A stretch of 59,273 nt of DNA from JAFIEN01 sp051859505 (GCA_051859505.1 JBHYFN010000024.1:1-59273); one strand, 5' to 3'. Shown: positions 41,609 to 49,922, numbered from the stretch's first letter. Numbers and translations: made by a program. Notes: generated from the letters alone by a model not told the origin.

Positions 41609-42574
41609 TCAGCCTTTCCAGGTCGGGCCAGCCTTTTCGCCCGTCGCCACGATGCGGTAAAGGGCCGCGTCACCGGTCATCGAAGGTTCGGCGGTATAGG
41701 CCGTGTTCTCGGGCACAGACATCGTGTCGCCGGGGGCGAGCGTCGTGGTGCCGCCGGCCCAGGACACGCGCCAATGGCCGGTGACGGGCATCAGGACGGT
41801 GGGGAAGGGGGCCTCGGCGGGTTCGGTCCGGGCCGATCCCCGCGTCAGGAAATCCACCTCGAAGCCGGGCCGGTCGCGCAGCTTGCCTTCGGGGCCGATC
41901 ACGCGGGCAGGGTTGCGGTCGGCCAGCGCGTGCAGATCCCAGTAGCGGGCGATATAGTGGGGGATCACATCGGCGGTGGTGGGCTCGGGGAAGGTCTTGA
42001 GCTCTTCCTCGGTCAGAAGCGGCATCGGGCCCACGCCCTCGGGCAGGCTCTCGCCCTTCTTGGTGTCGTAAAGCTTGCCCTTCTCGGACAGGACCAGCCC
42101 GTGATCGCGCGCATCCTCGATCACCTGCGGCGCCCAGATCACGCCGCCGCCGGCATCGTCGCCGCCAAGGATGGCCATGATCATCCCGTAATCGTCGCCG
42201 ATATTCTCGAACCCGCGGAAGATGCCGGTGGGGATGTTGAAGATGTCGCCCTTCTCCAGAACCACCTCGCCCGCGGTGCCCCAGCGGCCCCAGAAGAACC
42301 GCCAGCGGCCCGACAGGATGAAGAACACCTCGGCCGTGCGGTGCGAATGCAGCGAGTTGCGGCATTTCGGCGGCTGACCGGCCGCGCCGATGTTGAAGCC
42401 ATGCGGGATCGAGATATGGACATGCTGGTCGGCGGATTCCGAGACGCCGCCGCCTATGATGGTGAAGTTCTCCTTCTGGTTCGACCCCGGCGTATGGGCG
42501 TCGATAAAGGCGGTGCGGCAGGGTTTGAGGTCGCCGTAGCGGACGATGCGGGCTTCCATTTCGTGCGGGGTCAT
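41609..42574 (-). CDS. bicupin-domain protein
   Basis: This 321-residue protein has two cupin barrels. The first (about 25-140) shows CRNSLHSHRTAEVFFILSGRWRFFWG with metal-binding histidines and glutamate, followed by GDIFNIPTGIFRGFENIG. The second (about 240-315) shows HWRVSWAGGTTTLAPGDTMSVPENTAY but lacks an obvious full set of metal ligands. Bicupins include aromatic dioxygenases such as gentisate or homogentisate-type enzymes and also sugar isomerases. It lies six bases from the MetE-like gene and 16 from the NTF2-like gene on the same strand. Confidence 0.84.
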   Translation of the reverse strand: MTPHEMEARIVRYGDLKPCRTAFIDAHTPGSNQKENFTIIGGGVSESADQHVHISIPHGFNIGAAGQPPKCRNSLHSHRTAEVFFILSGRWRFFWGRWGTAGEVVLEKGDIFNIPTGIFRGFENIGDDYGMIMAILGGDDAGGGVIWAPQVIEDARDHGLVLSEKGKLYDTKKGESLPEGVGPMPLLTEEELKTFPEPTTADVIPHYIARYWDLHALADRNPARVIGPEGKLRDRPGFEVDFLTRGSARTEPAEAPFPTVLMPVTGHWRVSWAGGTTTLAPGDTMSVPENTAYTAEPSMTGDAALYRIVATGEKAGPTWKG

Positions 42575-42589
42575 GTCGTGTCCTTCAGA

Positions 42590-43564
42590 TCAGGCGTAAC
42601 GGTGGTCGGGACAGGCCAGCAGGATCTGTTTCCAGATCGCCACCTCGTCCCAGAGGGAAAACTCGCGTCTGAGGCCCCAGGGGCCGAATTCGGCATGGGT
42701 AAAGCCCATGATATGGACCGGCGCGCCCGTGGGCCTGCCGAAGGGGCCATAGCCGTCATGCGTGCCGTCCAGCGCCCAACGCACGGCGGCGCGGTCGGGC
42801 TGGCCGGGATCGGACCGGCCGATCCGGTGCTGGATGGTGAAGCGCGCATCGGGAAAGCTCGCGCGCAGTTGCAGCCATTGCGCCTCGGCGAAGGGTCGGC
42901 CCCAGCCGGTGACATTGCCGGGATGAGAGAGATGGACGGCGCGGTCATAGTCTTCGCCGATGACGGCCACATCCGTTTCCATGATCCGGGTCAGGATCTT
43001 GGCCAGCCTCTCGCCAAGGGGATGGTCGTTGCCCTGGCCGGTATAGGGGCCGATGCGGTTCTGATCGGGGGTGAAGGGGCGCACGGCCGTTTCCGGCCCG
43101 CCTTCGCGGGCGATGGCATCGCGGGCAAAGCCCTCGGGCGAAAGCCCCATGGCGCGGACCATGCCGCCCATGTCGTAGCACAGCCATTCGTCGTGGATCA
43201 CATCACCCCTGACGTAGCAATCCGCGATGCAGCGGGCGGCGACCACCTTGCCCGAGGGCGGGCCGAACAGGCCGTGCCCGGCATGGGTGCCGATGATCAT
43301 CGAACGGTGCGAGGAGAGGAACCCCGCCTTTTCATCCCCCGACCAGATCACGTCGTCGCCCAGGATCTGCCGGTCGGGAAAGGCGGCCTGCGAGGCCAGC
43401 GTGTCGCGGATCACGGCCTCGGCGCCGATGATCAGCCCCGCGGTCGAGCGCATGATCATATGCGTCCCATAGGCCCGGCGCAGCGAGGCGATCTGCCGCC
43501 CCTCCCAGATCTCGTAGGTGACGCCCTGGATATAGTCGGGCAGGGTGGCGAAGCGTGAGGACAT
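42590..43564 (-). CDS. tandem NTF2/SnoaL-like domain protein
   Basis: This 324-residue protein closely resembles the one at 35886-36863. Shared blocks are VTYEIWEGR, FPDRQILGDDVIWSGDE, GFLSSHRSM, ADCYVRGDVIHDEWL in domain 1, and HRIGRSDP, AAVRWALDG and FGPWGLRREFSLWDEVAIWKQILL in domain 2. AGGAA precedes the ATG at 43564; the upstream part of the frame is antisense to nothing real and was left out. It is co-transcribed with SDR and bicupin genes, so it probably catalyses a step such as dehydration or isomerisation in the same pathway. Confidence 0.82.
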   Translation of the reverse strand: MSSRFATLPDYIQGVTYEIWEGRQIASLRRAYGTHMIMRSTAGLIIGAEAVIRDTLASQAAFPDRQILGDDVIWSGDEKAGFLSSHRSMIIGTHAGHGLFGPPSGKVVAARCIADCYVRGDVIHDEWLCYDMGGMVRAMGLSPEGFARDAIAREGGPETAVRPFTPDQNRIGPYTGQGNDHPLGERLAKILTRIMETDVAVIGEDYDRAVHLSHPGNVTGWGRPFAEAQWLQLRASFPDARFTIQHRIGRSDPGQPDRAAVRWALDGTHDGYGPFGRPTGAPVHIMGFTHAEFGPWGLRREFSLWDEVAIWKQILLACPDHRYA

Positions 43565-43572
43565 TGCGGTTC

Positions 43573-44328
43573 CTATGCGGCGGTCCAGCCGCCGTCGATC
43601 AGCAGGTGGGTGCCGGTCATCAGCGCCGAGGCATCCGAGGCAAGGAAGACGATCGGCCCCATCAGATCCTCGACCTCGCCCAACCGCCCCAGCGCGATCT
43701 TCGAGAGCACCCAATCGCGTTTCGCCGGGTCTTTCAGCGTCTGTTCGGCCAGCGGCGTGCGGATGAAGGTGGGGCAAAGCGTGTTGACGCGGATGCCATG
43801 CGCCCCCCATTCCAGCGCCATCGCCTTGGTCATGCCCTCGAGCGCGTGCTTGTTCGCGGCATAGACGGCGCGGTCATGCGCGGCGACATGGCCCATCTGG
43901 GACGAGACATTGATCAAGCTGCCGGGTTTGTCCGCCGCGATCAGGCCCCGCGCCACCTCGCGAGTCAGGAAATAGGCGGCGCGCAGGTTCAGCCCCATGG
44001 CCGCGTCGTAATCCTCGGGCGTGGTGTCAAGCGCGGGGGAATGCCGCGCCATGCCGGCGGAGTTCAGCAGGATGTCGAACGGGCCTTCAGCGGCAACGAA
44101 GGCCGCCGTTGCCGCAAGGTCGGTGATGTCAAGCGGATGGGCGGTCGCCGCGGGGCCGATCTCTGCCGCGATCTTCTCCAGTTCCTCCCCGCGCCGGGCC
44201 ACCAGCGCGACCCGCGCGCCCGCCTCGGCCAGGGCGGCCGCGGCGGCGAGGCCAATGCCCGAGGTTGCCCCGGTGACCAGCGCGCGTTTGCCGTCAAGGC
44301 GGAACGAGGGGGTCCGGGGCAGGGTCAT
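43573..44328 (-). CDS. short-chain dehydrogenase/reductase
   Basis: This is a classical SDR of 251 residues using NAD(P)(H). The cofactor motif TGATSGIG is at 19-26, NSAG near 89-92, and the catalytic Ser142/143, Tyr156 and Lys160 in YAANK. The C-terminal MTGTHLLIDGGW is typical. The ATG overlaps the stop of the histidinol-dehydrogenase-like gene (ATGA), so it probably acts on a related alcohol or ketone. Confidence 0.92.
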   Translation of the reverse strand: MTLPRTPSFRLDGKRALVTGATSGIGLAAAAALAEAGARVALVARRGEELEKIAAEIGPAATAHPLDITDLAATAAFVAAEGPFDILLNSAGMARHSPALDTTPEDYDAAMGLNLRAAYFLTREVARGLIAADKPGSLINVSSQMGHVAAHDRAVYAANKHALEGMTKAMALEWGAHGIRVNTLCPTFIRTPLAEQTLKDPAKRDWVLSKIALGRLGEVEDLMGPIVFLASDASALMTGTHLLIDGGWTAA

Positions 44329-45632
44329 TCCGCTGCCGTCCCATAGGCCACGTTGCGCCCGCCATAGCGGCGCACGCGGATGTTGCATTGTTCGGCATGG
44401 CCGACGAAGCCTTCGAGCATGCACAGCCGCGAGCCGTATTCCCCGATCATCGCCGCCGCCGCATCGCTCGTCACCCGCTGATAGCTGTGGGTCTTGAGGA
44501 ACTTGCCCACCCAGAGGCCGCCGGTATAGCGCCCGGCGCGTTTCGTGGGCAGCGTGTGGTTGGTGCCGATCACCTTGTCGCCATTGGCCACATTGGTGCG
44601 GGGGCCAAGGAATAGCGCGCCATAGCTGTGCATGTTCTCAAGATACCAGTCATCCCGGTCGGTCATGACCTGCACATGTTCATAGGCCATGTCATTGGCG
44701 ATGCGCAGCATCTCGTCATGGTCTTCGCAGAGGATCACCTCGCCATAATCGCGCCAGCTGGCCGCAGCCGTCTCGGCCGTGGGCAGGATGGCCAGCAAGC
44801 GGTCGACCTCGGCCAAAGTGCCCTCGGCCAGTTTGCGAGACGTGGTGATCAGGCAGGCGGGCGAGTTGTAGCCATGCTCGGCCTGGCCCAGAAGGTCGGT
44901 CGCGCAAAGCTCGGGATCCACCGTGTCGTCGGCGATCAGCATGGTTTCGGTGGGGCCGGCAAAGAGGTCGATGCCGACGCGGCCGTAAAGCTGGCGCTTG
45001 GCCTCGGCCACGAAGGCATTGCCGGGGCCGACGATCATGTCGACGGGGGCGATGCTCTCGGTTCCCAGCGCCATCGCGCCCACGGCCTGCATGCCGCCCA
45101 GCACATAGATCTCATGCGCGCCGGCCAGCTGCATCGCGGCGACGATGGCCGGATGCGGCGCACCATTGACCGGGGGGGCGCTGGCGACGATGCGCGGCAC
45201 GCCCGCCACGGCAGCGGTCAGGACCGACATATGCGCGCTGGCCACCATCGGGAACTTGCCGCCGGGCACATAGCAGCCCACCGATTGCACGGGGATGTTG
45301 CGATGGCCCAGAATCACGCCGGGCAGGGTCTCGACCTCGATATCGGTCATGCTGGCCCGCTGCGCCTGGGCGAAGGTGCGGATCTGGGCCTGCGCGAAGC
45401 GAATATCCTCCATGTCGCGGGGCGCGACCTTCGCCATCGCGGCCTCGATCTCGGAGGGGGTCAGGCGAAAGCTCTCGGGGCTGTAGCGGTCGAACTTTGC
45501 AGAGAGGTCGCGCACCGCCCCGTCACCGCGCGCGGCAATATCGGCCAGCGTCTCCTCGACCACGGCGCGGACCTTGGCATCATCGGCCGCGCGCTCTTCC
45601 TCGGGCTTGGCCTGTTTGAGCCAGATCGCCAT
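44325..45632 (-). CDS. histidinol dehydrogenase-family zinc dehydrogenase
   Basis: This 435-residue HisD-family enzyme oxidises a primary alcohol to the carboxylate with NAD+. Visible hallmarks are the zinc-binding DLLGQAEHG, the catalytic YEHVQV (Glu-His pair), GTNHTLPT and the late CMLEGFVGHAEQ. It is the first gene of the minus-strand operon with SDR, NTF2-like, bicupin, MetE-like and hydrolase genes. No histidine biosynthesis genes are near, and a second copy is divergent, so a catabolic role is likely. HisD relatives are known to act on other substrates, such as HpsN on sulfopropanediol. Its substrate cannot be read from sequence. Confidence 0.88.
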   Translation of the reverse strand: MAIWLKQAKPEEERAADDAKVRAVVEETLADIAARGDGAVRDLSAKFDRYSPESFRLTPSEIEAAMAKVAPRDMEDIRFAQAQIRTFAQAQRASMTDIEVETLPGVILGHRNIPVQSVGCYVPGGKFPMVASAHMSVLTAAVAGVPRIVASAPPVNGAPHPAIVAAMQLAGAHEIYVLGGMQAVGAMALGTESIAPVDMIVGPGNAFVAEAKRQLYGRVGIDLFAGPTETMLIADDTVDPELCATDLLGQAEHGYNSPACLITTSRKLAEGTLAEVDRLLAILPTAETAAASWRDYGEVILCEDHDEMLRIANDMAYEHVQVMTDRDDWYLENMHSYGALFLGPRTNVANGDKVIGTNHTLPTKRAGRYTGGLWVGKFLKTHSYQRVTSDAAAAMIGEYGSRLCMLEGFVGHAEQCNIRVRRYGGRNVAYGTAAE

Positions 45633-45645
45633 GGCGCATCCCCGT

Positions 45646-45663
45646 TTTGATTACGATTGCAAG
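45646..45663. promoter_or_regulatory. imperfect operator TTTGAT-N6-TGCAAG near the minus-strand hisD-like start
   Basis: TGCAAG (45658-45663) with the preceding six bases TACGAT and left arm TTTGAT (45646-45651) has the same geometry as the perfect palindrome at 29883-29900, with 11 of 12 matches over the spacer and right half. It lies 14 bases upstream of the start of the minus-strand gene, a position suited to repression. Confidence 0.5.
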
Positions 45664-45756
45664 ATTTCTGCCAGAGGTCCGGCCCAGCGGCAATCCCTTT
45701 CTTCACCGAAGGCGAGAAAGAATTTTGGGAATCGTGGTCCAGATTGACGAAGCCCG

Positions 45757-45774
45757 TTTGGGTTCGTATGCAAG
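45757..45774. promoter_or_regulatory. imperfect operator TTTGGG-N6-TGCAAG before the plus-strand hisD-like gene
   Basis: TTTGGG (45757-45762), TTCGTA and TGCAAG (45769-45774) again match the right half and central CG of the 29883-29900 palindrome. It lies 26 bases before the plus-strand start. Together with the site at 45646 it suggests coordinate control of both divergent transcripts by one repressor. Confidence 0.5.
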
Positions 45775-45799
45775 GCCGATCCCTTCCCACGAGGTTCCC

Positions 45800-47083
45800 A
45801 TGCCCAGCGACCTGCACTCCCGCCTGACCTTCCTCAAGCGCCCCGCGCGCGATGCCGAAACCGACACGGCGCCGGTGGCCGAAACCGTCGCGCAGATCCT
45901 TGCCGATGTGAAGGCGCGCGGCGATGAAGCGGTGCGCGACTATTCGCTCCGCTTCGACAAGGCAGAGCTGGGCGCCCTCGAGGTAAGCCTCGAAGAGCGC
46001 GAGGCGGCGGTCGCCGCCCTCGACCCCCAGACCCGCGCCGACACCGAATTCGCCATCGCCAATGTCCGCCGTTTCGCCGAGGCGCAGATGGGCACGATGG
46101 CGGCGCTGGATGTCGAGGTGCTGCCCGGCGTCCACCTTGGCCACCGCGTGATCCCGCTCGACCGGGTGGGCTGCTACGTGCCCGGCGGGCGATTCCCGCT
46201 CCTTTCGGCCCCGGTCATGACGATCGTGCCGGCGGTCGTGGCCGGCGTGCGCGAGATCGTGGCCTGCCTGCCGCCCGGCGCCCATCCCGCGATGATCGCG
46301 GGCTGCCACCTGTCGGGCGCGCATCGCGTGTTCCGCATCGGCGGCGCGCAGGCGGTGGCGGCGATGGCCTTCGGCACCGAAAGCGTGCCGCGCGTGGCCA
46401 AGATCGTCGGCCCCGGCAATGCCTTCGTGAACGAGGCGAAGCGGCAGGTCTTCGGCCCCGTCGGCATCGACCAGCTGGCCGGCCCGTCCGAGATCTTCAT
46501 CCTCGCCGACGAGACGGGCGATGCCGAGATGATCGCGACCGATCTGCTGGCCCAGGCCGAACATGACGTGCGCACGCGGGTCGGCCTGATCACCACCGAC
46601 GGGCGGCTTGCCGAGGCCGTCCTGGCCGAGGTCGAGGCGCAACTGGCCACCCTCTCCACCGCCTCCGTCGCCGCCCCCGCCTGGGCCGATTACGGTCTGA
46701 TCGCGCTCGCCCGGGACGAGGCCGACATGATCGCCTATTCCGAAGAGATCGCGGCCGAGCATCTGCAGGTCCACACCCGCGACGCGAAGGCCTTTGCGGC
46801 AAGGCTGAATAACTACGGCTCGCTCTTCATCGGCGAGAATGCGAGCGTGGTCTATTCCGACAAATGCTCGGGCACCAACCACACCCTGCCGACGATGGGG
46901 GCGGGGCATTATACCGGCGGGCTCTGGGTCGGCTCCTATGTCAAGATCGCCACGCATCAATGGCTGACGGAAGAGGGCGTCCGCGCCGTGGCCCCCCCGG
47001 CCGCCCGGCAGGCCGCCTCCGAAGGCCTGGAAGGCCACCGCCGCGCGGCGCAATTGCGGCTGGACCGGATGCAGGTGCGCTAA
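45800..47083 (+). CDS. second histidinol dehydrogenase-family zinc dehydrogenase
   Basis: This is a 427-residue HisD paralogue with DLLAQAEHD, AAEHLQVHT, GTNHTLPTMGAG and the C-terminal EGLEGHRRAAQLR, so all catalytic and zinc positions seem present. It is divergent from the first HisD-like gene across a 167-base gap holding two operator-like sites. The start ATG at 45800 has GAGG upstream; the frame is open further 5' but without support. The two copies differ widely in sequence, so they probably act on different alcohols or successive steps. Confidence 0.88.
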   Translation: MPSDLHSRLTFLKRPARDAETDTAPVAETVAQILADVKARGDEAVRDYSLRFDKAELGALEVSLEEREAAVAALDPQTRADTEFAIANVRRFAEAQMGTMAALDVEVLPGVHLGHRVIPLDRVGCYVPGGRFPLLSAPVMTIVPAVVAGVREIVACLPPGAHPAMIAGCHLSGAHRVFRIGGAQAVAAMAFGTESVPRVAKIVGPGNAFVNEAKRQVFGPVGIDQLAGPSEIFILADETGDAEMIATDLLAQAEHDVRTRVGLITTDGRLAEAVLAEVEAQLATLSTASVAAPAWADYGLIALARDEADMIAYSEEIAAEHLQVHTRDAKAFAARLNNYGSLFIGENASVVYSDKCSGTNHTLPTMGAGHYTGGLWVGSYVKIATHQWLTEEGVRAVAPPAARQAASEGLEGHRRAAQLRLDRMQVR

Positions 47084-47112
47084 GGCCGGGCAACCTCCCT
47101 CTCGGCCCCAAG

Positions 47113-47152
47113 GCGGCCGGCTGCTCTGCGGGGCAGCCGGCCGCAGCTGTTT
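47113..47152 (+). terminator. terminator after the second hisD-like gene
   Basis: GCGGCCGGCTGC (47113-47124) and GCAGCCGGCCGC (47133-47144) form a perfect 12-base stem with an 8-base loop, followed by AGCTGTTTTG. A further palindrome, CGACCGGCCGGTCG (47171-47184), lies just beyond and could back up termination from either side. Confidence 0.85.
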
Positions 47153-47255
47153 TGTAGCATTGGCCGGCCACGACCGGCCGGTCGCATCAGCCAAACGCCA
47201 GGCCCTGCCGCTCATTCAAGGCAGCCGGGATCAGGCCGGATCTTTCAGGATTTCT

Positions 47256-47330
47256 TGGCTCCGGCGGTAGGGATCGAACCTACGACCAATTGATTAACAG
47301 TCAACTGCTCTACCGCTGAGCTACGCCGGA
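47256..47330 (-). tRNA. tRNA-Asn (GTT anticodon), CCA encoded
   Basis: Read on the minus strand, the acceptor TCCGGCG pairs with CGCCGGA, followed by discriminator G and encoded CCA. The D arm has AGCTCAGCGGTAGAGC and the anticodon loop is CTGTTAATC with anticodon GTT for asparagine. The T arm is TAGGTTCGATCCCTA. All stems pair, so the gene looks intact. It separates the catabolic genes from the housekeeping genes. Confidence 0.97.
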
Positions 47331-47398
47331 ACACCTGGGCGCTATAGCAATGGCGGCGGGTGGCGTCCAGAGGGTTGGGCGAGAAAATATTGCCGCCG

Positions 47399-48358
47399 TC
47401 AGAGCCGCGAGAACAGCGCCTCGGGCGACAGGTCCGGCTCGGCCCGGATCAGGTTTCGTTCCGACAGATCAATGAGATGCGCCAGCAGGTTGCGCGCGGC
47501 CGCCGGCCAGAGGGTGGGGGCCGTGTCGGCGTAAAGCTGCGCGGTCAGGGCCTTGATCCCGGCCGGGGCCTGCGCAAGCGCCGCAAGGATCTGCGCCTCG
47601 CGCTCGAGCCGGTGGGCGATCAGGCCCCGCAGCCGGCCGGCCCCGTCGGGAACCGGGTCGCCGTGGCCGGGCAGGAGGGTCAGCGCCCCCTCCCTCAGCA
47701 GCCGCTCGCAGGAGGTGATGTAGTCGCGCATGTCGCCATCGGGCGGAGAGATCAGCGAAGAGGCCCAGCCCATCGCATGATCGCCGGAAAACAGGAACCG
47801 GCCCCAGCGCAGGCAGATGTGGTTGCCCATGTGCCCGGGCGTGTGGATCACCCTCAGGCGCCAGCCCGGGCCCGTGACCTCATCGCCATCGGCCAGGCGG
47901 ATGTCGGGGGCAAAGCCTGCGTCCACGCCCTCGCCGCCGCCCGCAAGGCCCTCTGCCGCAAGCCGGCGCATCACCGCGCTGCGGCCGCTGTCGGGCGGGC
48001 CGAAGCCCGCGACCGGCGCGCCGACCCTCGCGGCAAGCGCAGGGGCAAGGGCCGAGTGATCCCGGTGGGCATGTGTGACCACGATCAGGCGGACGGGGCG
48101 CGCGTCGATCGCGCGCAAGAGCGCCTGAAGGTGATCGGGATCGTCGGGGCCGGGGTCGATTATGCAGAGCCCGGTTTCGCCCAGAACGTAGCTGTTGGTG
48201 CCCTGATGCGTCATGGCCGAGGGGTTCGGCGCGAGGATCCGCAGCAGGCCCGGGGGAAGGGCGGGGGGAGAGGTCGCCCCGGCCTCTCCTGACCCGCCGT
48301 CCACAGGAGCGTCCACAGGGGCTCCAGAAGGGCCGCCAGAAGGACCAAACCGCGGCAT
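47399..48358 (-). CDS. metallo-beta-lactamase-fold hydrolase (LACTB2-like)
   Basis: This is a 319-residue MBL-fold hydrolase with the zinc motif THAHRDH, the second-site HTPGHMGNH, the bridging aspartate in FSGDHAMGW, and a late LLPGHGDP. A C-terminal winged-helix region (about 250-319) is typical of LACTB2-like and related proteins. The N-terminal 35 residues are rich in proline, glycine and alanine with a PVDAPVD repeat and precede the usual LAPNPSAMTHQGTNSYVLG start. A perfect AAAGGAGG lies before the ATG. It is divergent from the histidine kinase gene. Substrate is unknown. Confidence 0.9.
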   Translation of the reverse strand: MPRFGPSGGPSGAPVDAPVDGGSGEAGATSPPALPPGLLRILAPNPSAMTHQGTNSYVLGETGLCIIDPGPDDPDHLQALLRAIDARPVRLIVVTHAHRDHSALAPALAARVGAPVAGFGPPDSGRSAVMRRLAAEGLAGGGEGVDAGFAPDIRLADGDEVTGPGWRLRVIHTPGHMGNHICLRWGRFLFSGDHAMGWASSLISPPDGDMRDYITSCERLLREGALTLLPGHGDPVPDGAGRLRGLIAHRLEREAQILAALAQAPAGIKALTAQLYADTAPTLWPAAARNLLAHLIDLSERNLIRAEPDLSPEALFSRL

Positions 48359-48402
48359 TCATCCTCCTTTCGCTTGGACCCGGCACAGGCTAGCCTTAGC
48401 GC

Positions 48403-49785
48403 ATGATGCTGGGCTGGCTCAAACGCTACATGCCGCGGAGCCTGATCGGGCGGGCGGCGCTGATCCTGTTTCTGCCCGTGGTGACCTTGCAGGGCGCGGT
48501 GGCCTTCGGCTTTTTCCAACGCTATTTCGAAGATGTCACCCGGCAGATGACCCGGTCCCTGCTGATCGAGCTGCGCTTCCTGCAAGAGACGGTGGACGAG
48601 GCGCCGGACCTTGCCGCGGCGCTTCTGGCGCTGGAGGGGATTGCGGTCCCGCTCGAACTGGCGGTCACCCTGCCGCAAGAGCAGGTGCCCGGGGCCGACA
48701 GCCGCCTGTTCTATGATCTCTCGGGGCGGGCCATGATCGCCACCTTGCGCGAAAACCTGCCCGGGCTGATCGCCGTCGATCTGACCGAGGATCGCCGGGT
48801 GACGCTCTGGGTCGGGACGGGGCAGGGGGTGATGGAGGTGGGCTTTCACCGCCGCCGGGTTGCCGCGGCCAATCCGCATCAGCTTCTGGTGCTGATCGTG
48901 GTGCTGGGCGTGGTGCTGACTCTTGTCGCCTATCTCTTCATGCGCAACCAGTTGCGGCCGATCGCCCAGCTGGCCCAGGCCGCGACCGATTACGGCAAGG
49001 GCCGGATCGTGCCCTATCGCCCGCGCGGCGCGACCGAGGTGCGCGCGGCGGGCACCGCCTTTCTCGAGATGCGCAACCGGATCGAGCGGCAGAACCAGGC
49101 CCGCACGGTCATGCTGTCGGGCATCAGCCACGACCTGCGCACGCCGCTGACCCGGATGCGGCTGGGCCTGTCGCTGATGGAGGGCGAAGAGGCCGAGGCG
49201 CTGCGCCGCGATGTGGACGAGATGGGCCGGATGGTCGAGGGGTTCCTCGATTTCGCGCGGGGCGATGCGGCCGAGGCGCTGGAACCCGTCGTGCCGGCGG
49301 TGTTTCTGGAGCAGGTCGTCACCGATGCGCGCCGCGCCGGGCTGAACGTCAGGCTTGGCCCGGTCGAGGAGGCGGGGGCCGAGGCGGGCGGCGTGTCGGG
49401 CGCCATCTCGGGTGGCGCGTCGGGTGGCGGCGCGGGCGGGCGGCCGGTGCAGCTGCGCCCGGTCGCGGTCCGCCGGGCGCTGGACAACCTGATCGGCAAT
49501 GCGCTGCGCCATGGCAGTCTGGCCGAAGTCTCCTGCGCCGTGGGGCAGAAATCCCTGCGCATCACCGTCGAGGATGACGGCCCCGGCATCCCCCCCGACC
49601 GTCGGGACGAGGCGATGCGCCCCTTCACCCGGCTTGATCCCGCGCGCAATCAGGATCAGGGCTCGGGCGTCGGTCTGGGGCTGGCCATCGTGGCCGATAT
49701 CGCCCGGGGGCATGGCGGCCAGTTGCGGCTGGGCCAGAGCGAGAGGCTGGGCGGGCTGCGGGCCGATCTGATCCTGGCCCGCTAG
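48403..49785 (+). CDS. membrane sensor histidine kinase (EnvZ-like)
   Basis: This is a 460-residue sensor kinase with a first membrane helix at about 17-38, a periplasmic domain to about 160, a second helix at about 163-186 and a HAMP domain (RNQLRPIAQLAQAA). The H-box is SGISHDLRTPL with phospho-acceptor His243. ATPase motifs NLIGNALRH, DDGPGIP and GSGVGLGLAIV follow. A glycine-serine insert (GGVSGAISGGASGGGAGG) lies between H-box and ATPase domains. No response regulator is adjacent, so its partner is elsewhere. Confidence 0.93.
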   Translation: MMLGWLKRYMPRSLIGRAALILFLPVVTLQGAVAFGFFQRYFEDVTRQMTRSLLIELRFLQETVDEAPDLAAALLALEGIAVPLELAVTLPQEQVPGADSRLFYDLSGRAMIATLRENLPGLIAVDLTEDRRVTLWVGTGQGVMEVGFHRRRVAAANPHQLLVLIVVLGVVLTLVAYLFMRNQLRPIAQLAQAATDYGKGRIVPYRPRGATEVRAAGTAFLEMRNRIERQNQARTVMLSGISHDLRTPLTRMRLGLSLMEGEEAEALRRDVDEMGRMVEGFLDFARGDAAEALEPVVPAVFLEQVVTDARRAGLNVRLGPVEEAGAEAGGVSGAISGGASGGGAGGRPVQLRPVAVRRALDNLIGNALRHGSLAEVSCAVGQKSLRITVEDDGPGIPPDRRDEAMRPFTRLDPARNQDQGSGVGLGLAIVADIARGHGGQLRLGQSERLGGLRADLILAR

Positions 49786-49922
49786 GGCCCTCTGCACCCC
49801 TCCGCCCGCCGCTGCGGCGAAAGGGGCCTTCTCGCGCAAGATTTCAGAACCTTTCAGGGATTGTGACCCCGCTTGAGCGGGAAGCACTTTTCACCCCACG
49901 ATCAGGCGATTATGGCCGATGC

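Noticed and set aside
44325..45632. Calling this gene hisD of histidine biosynthesis
   Set aside because: No other his genes are nearby, a second paralogue is adjacent and the operon is catabolic in character, so no symbol is given.
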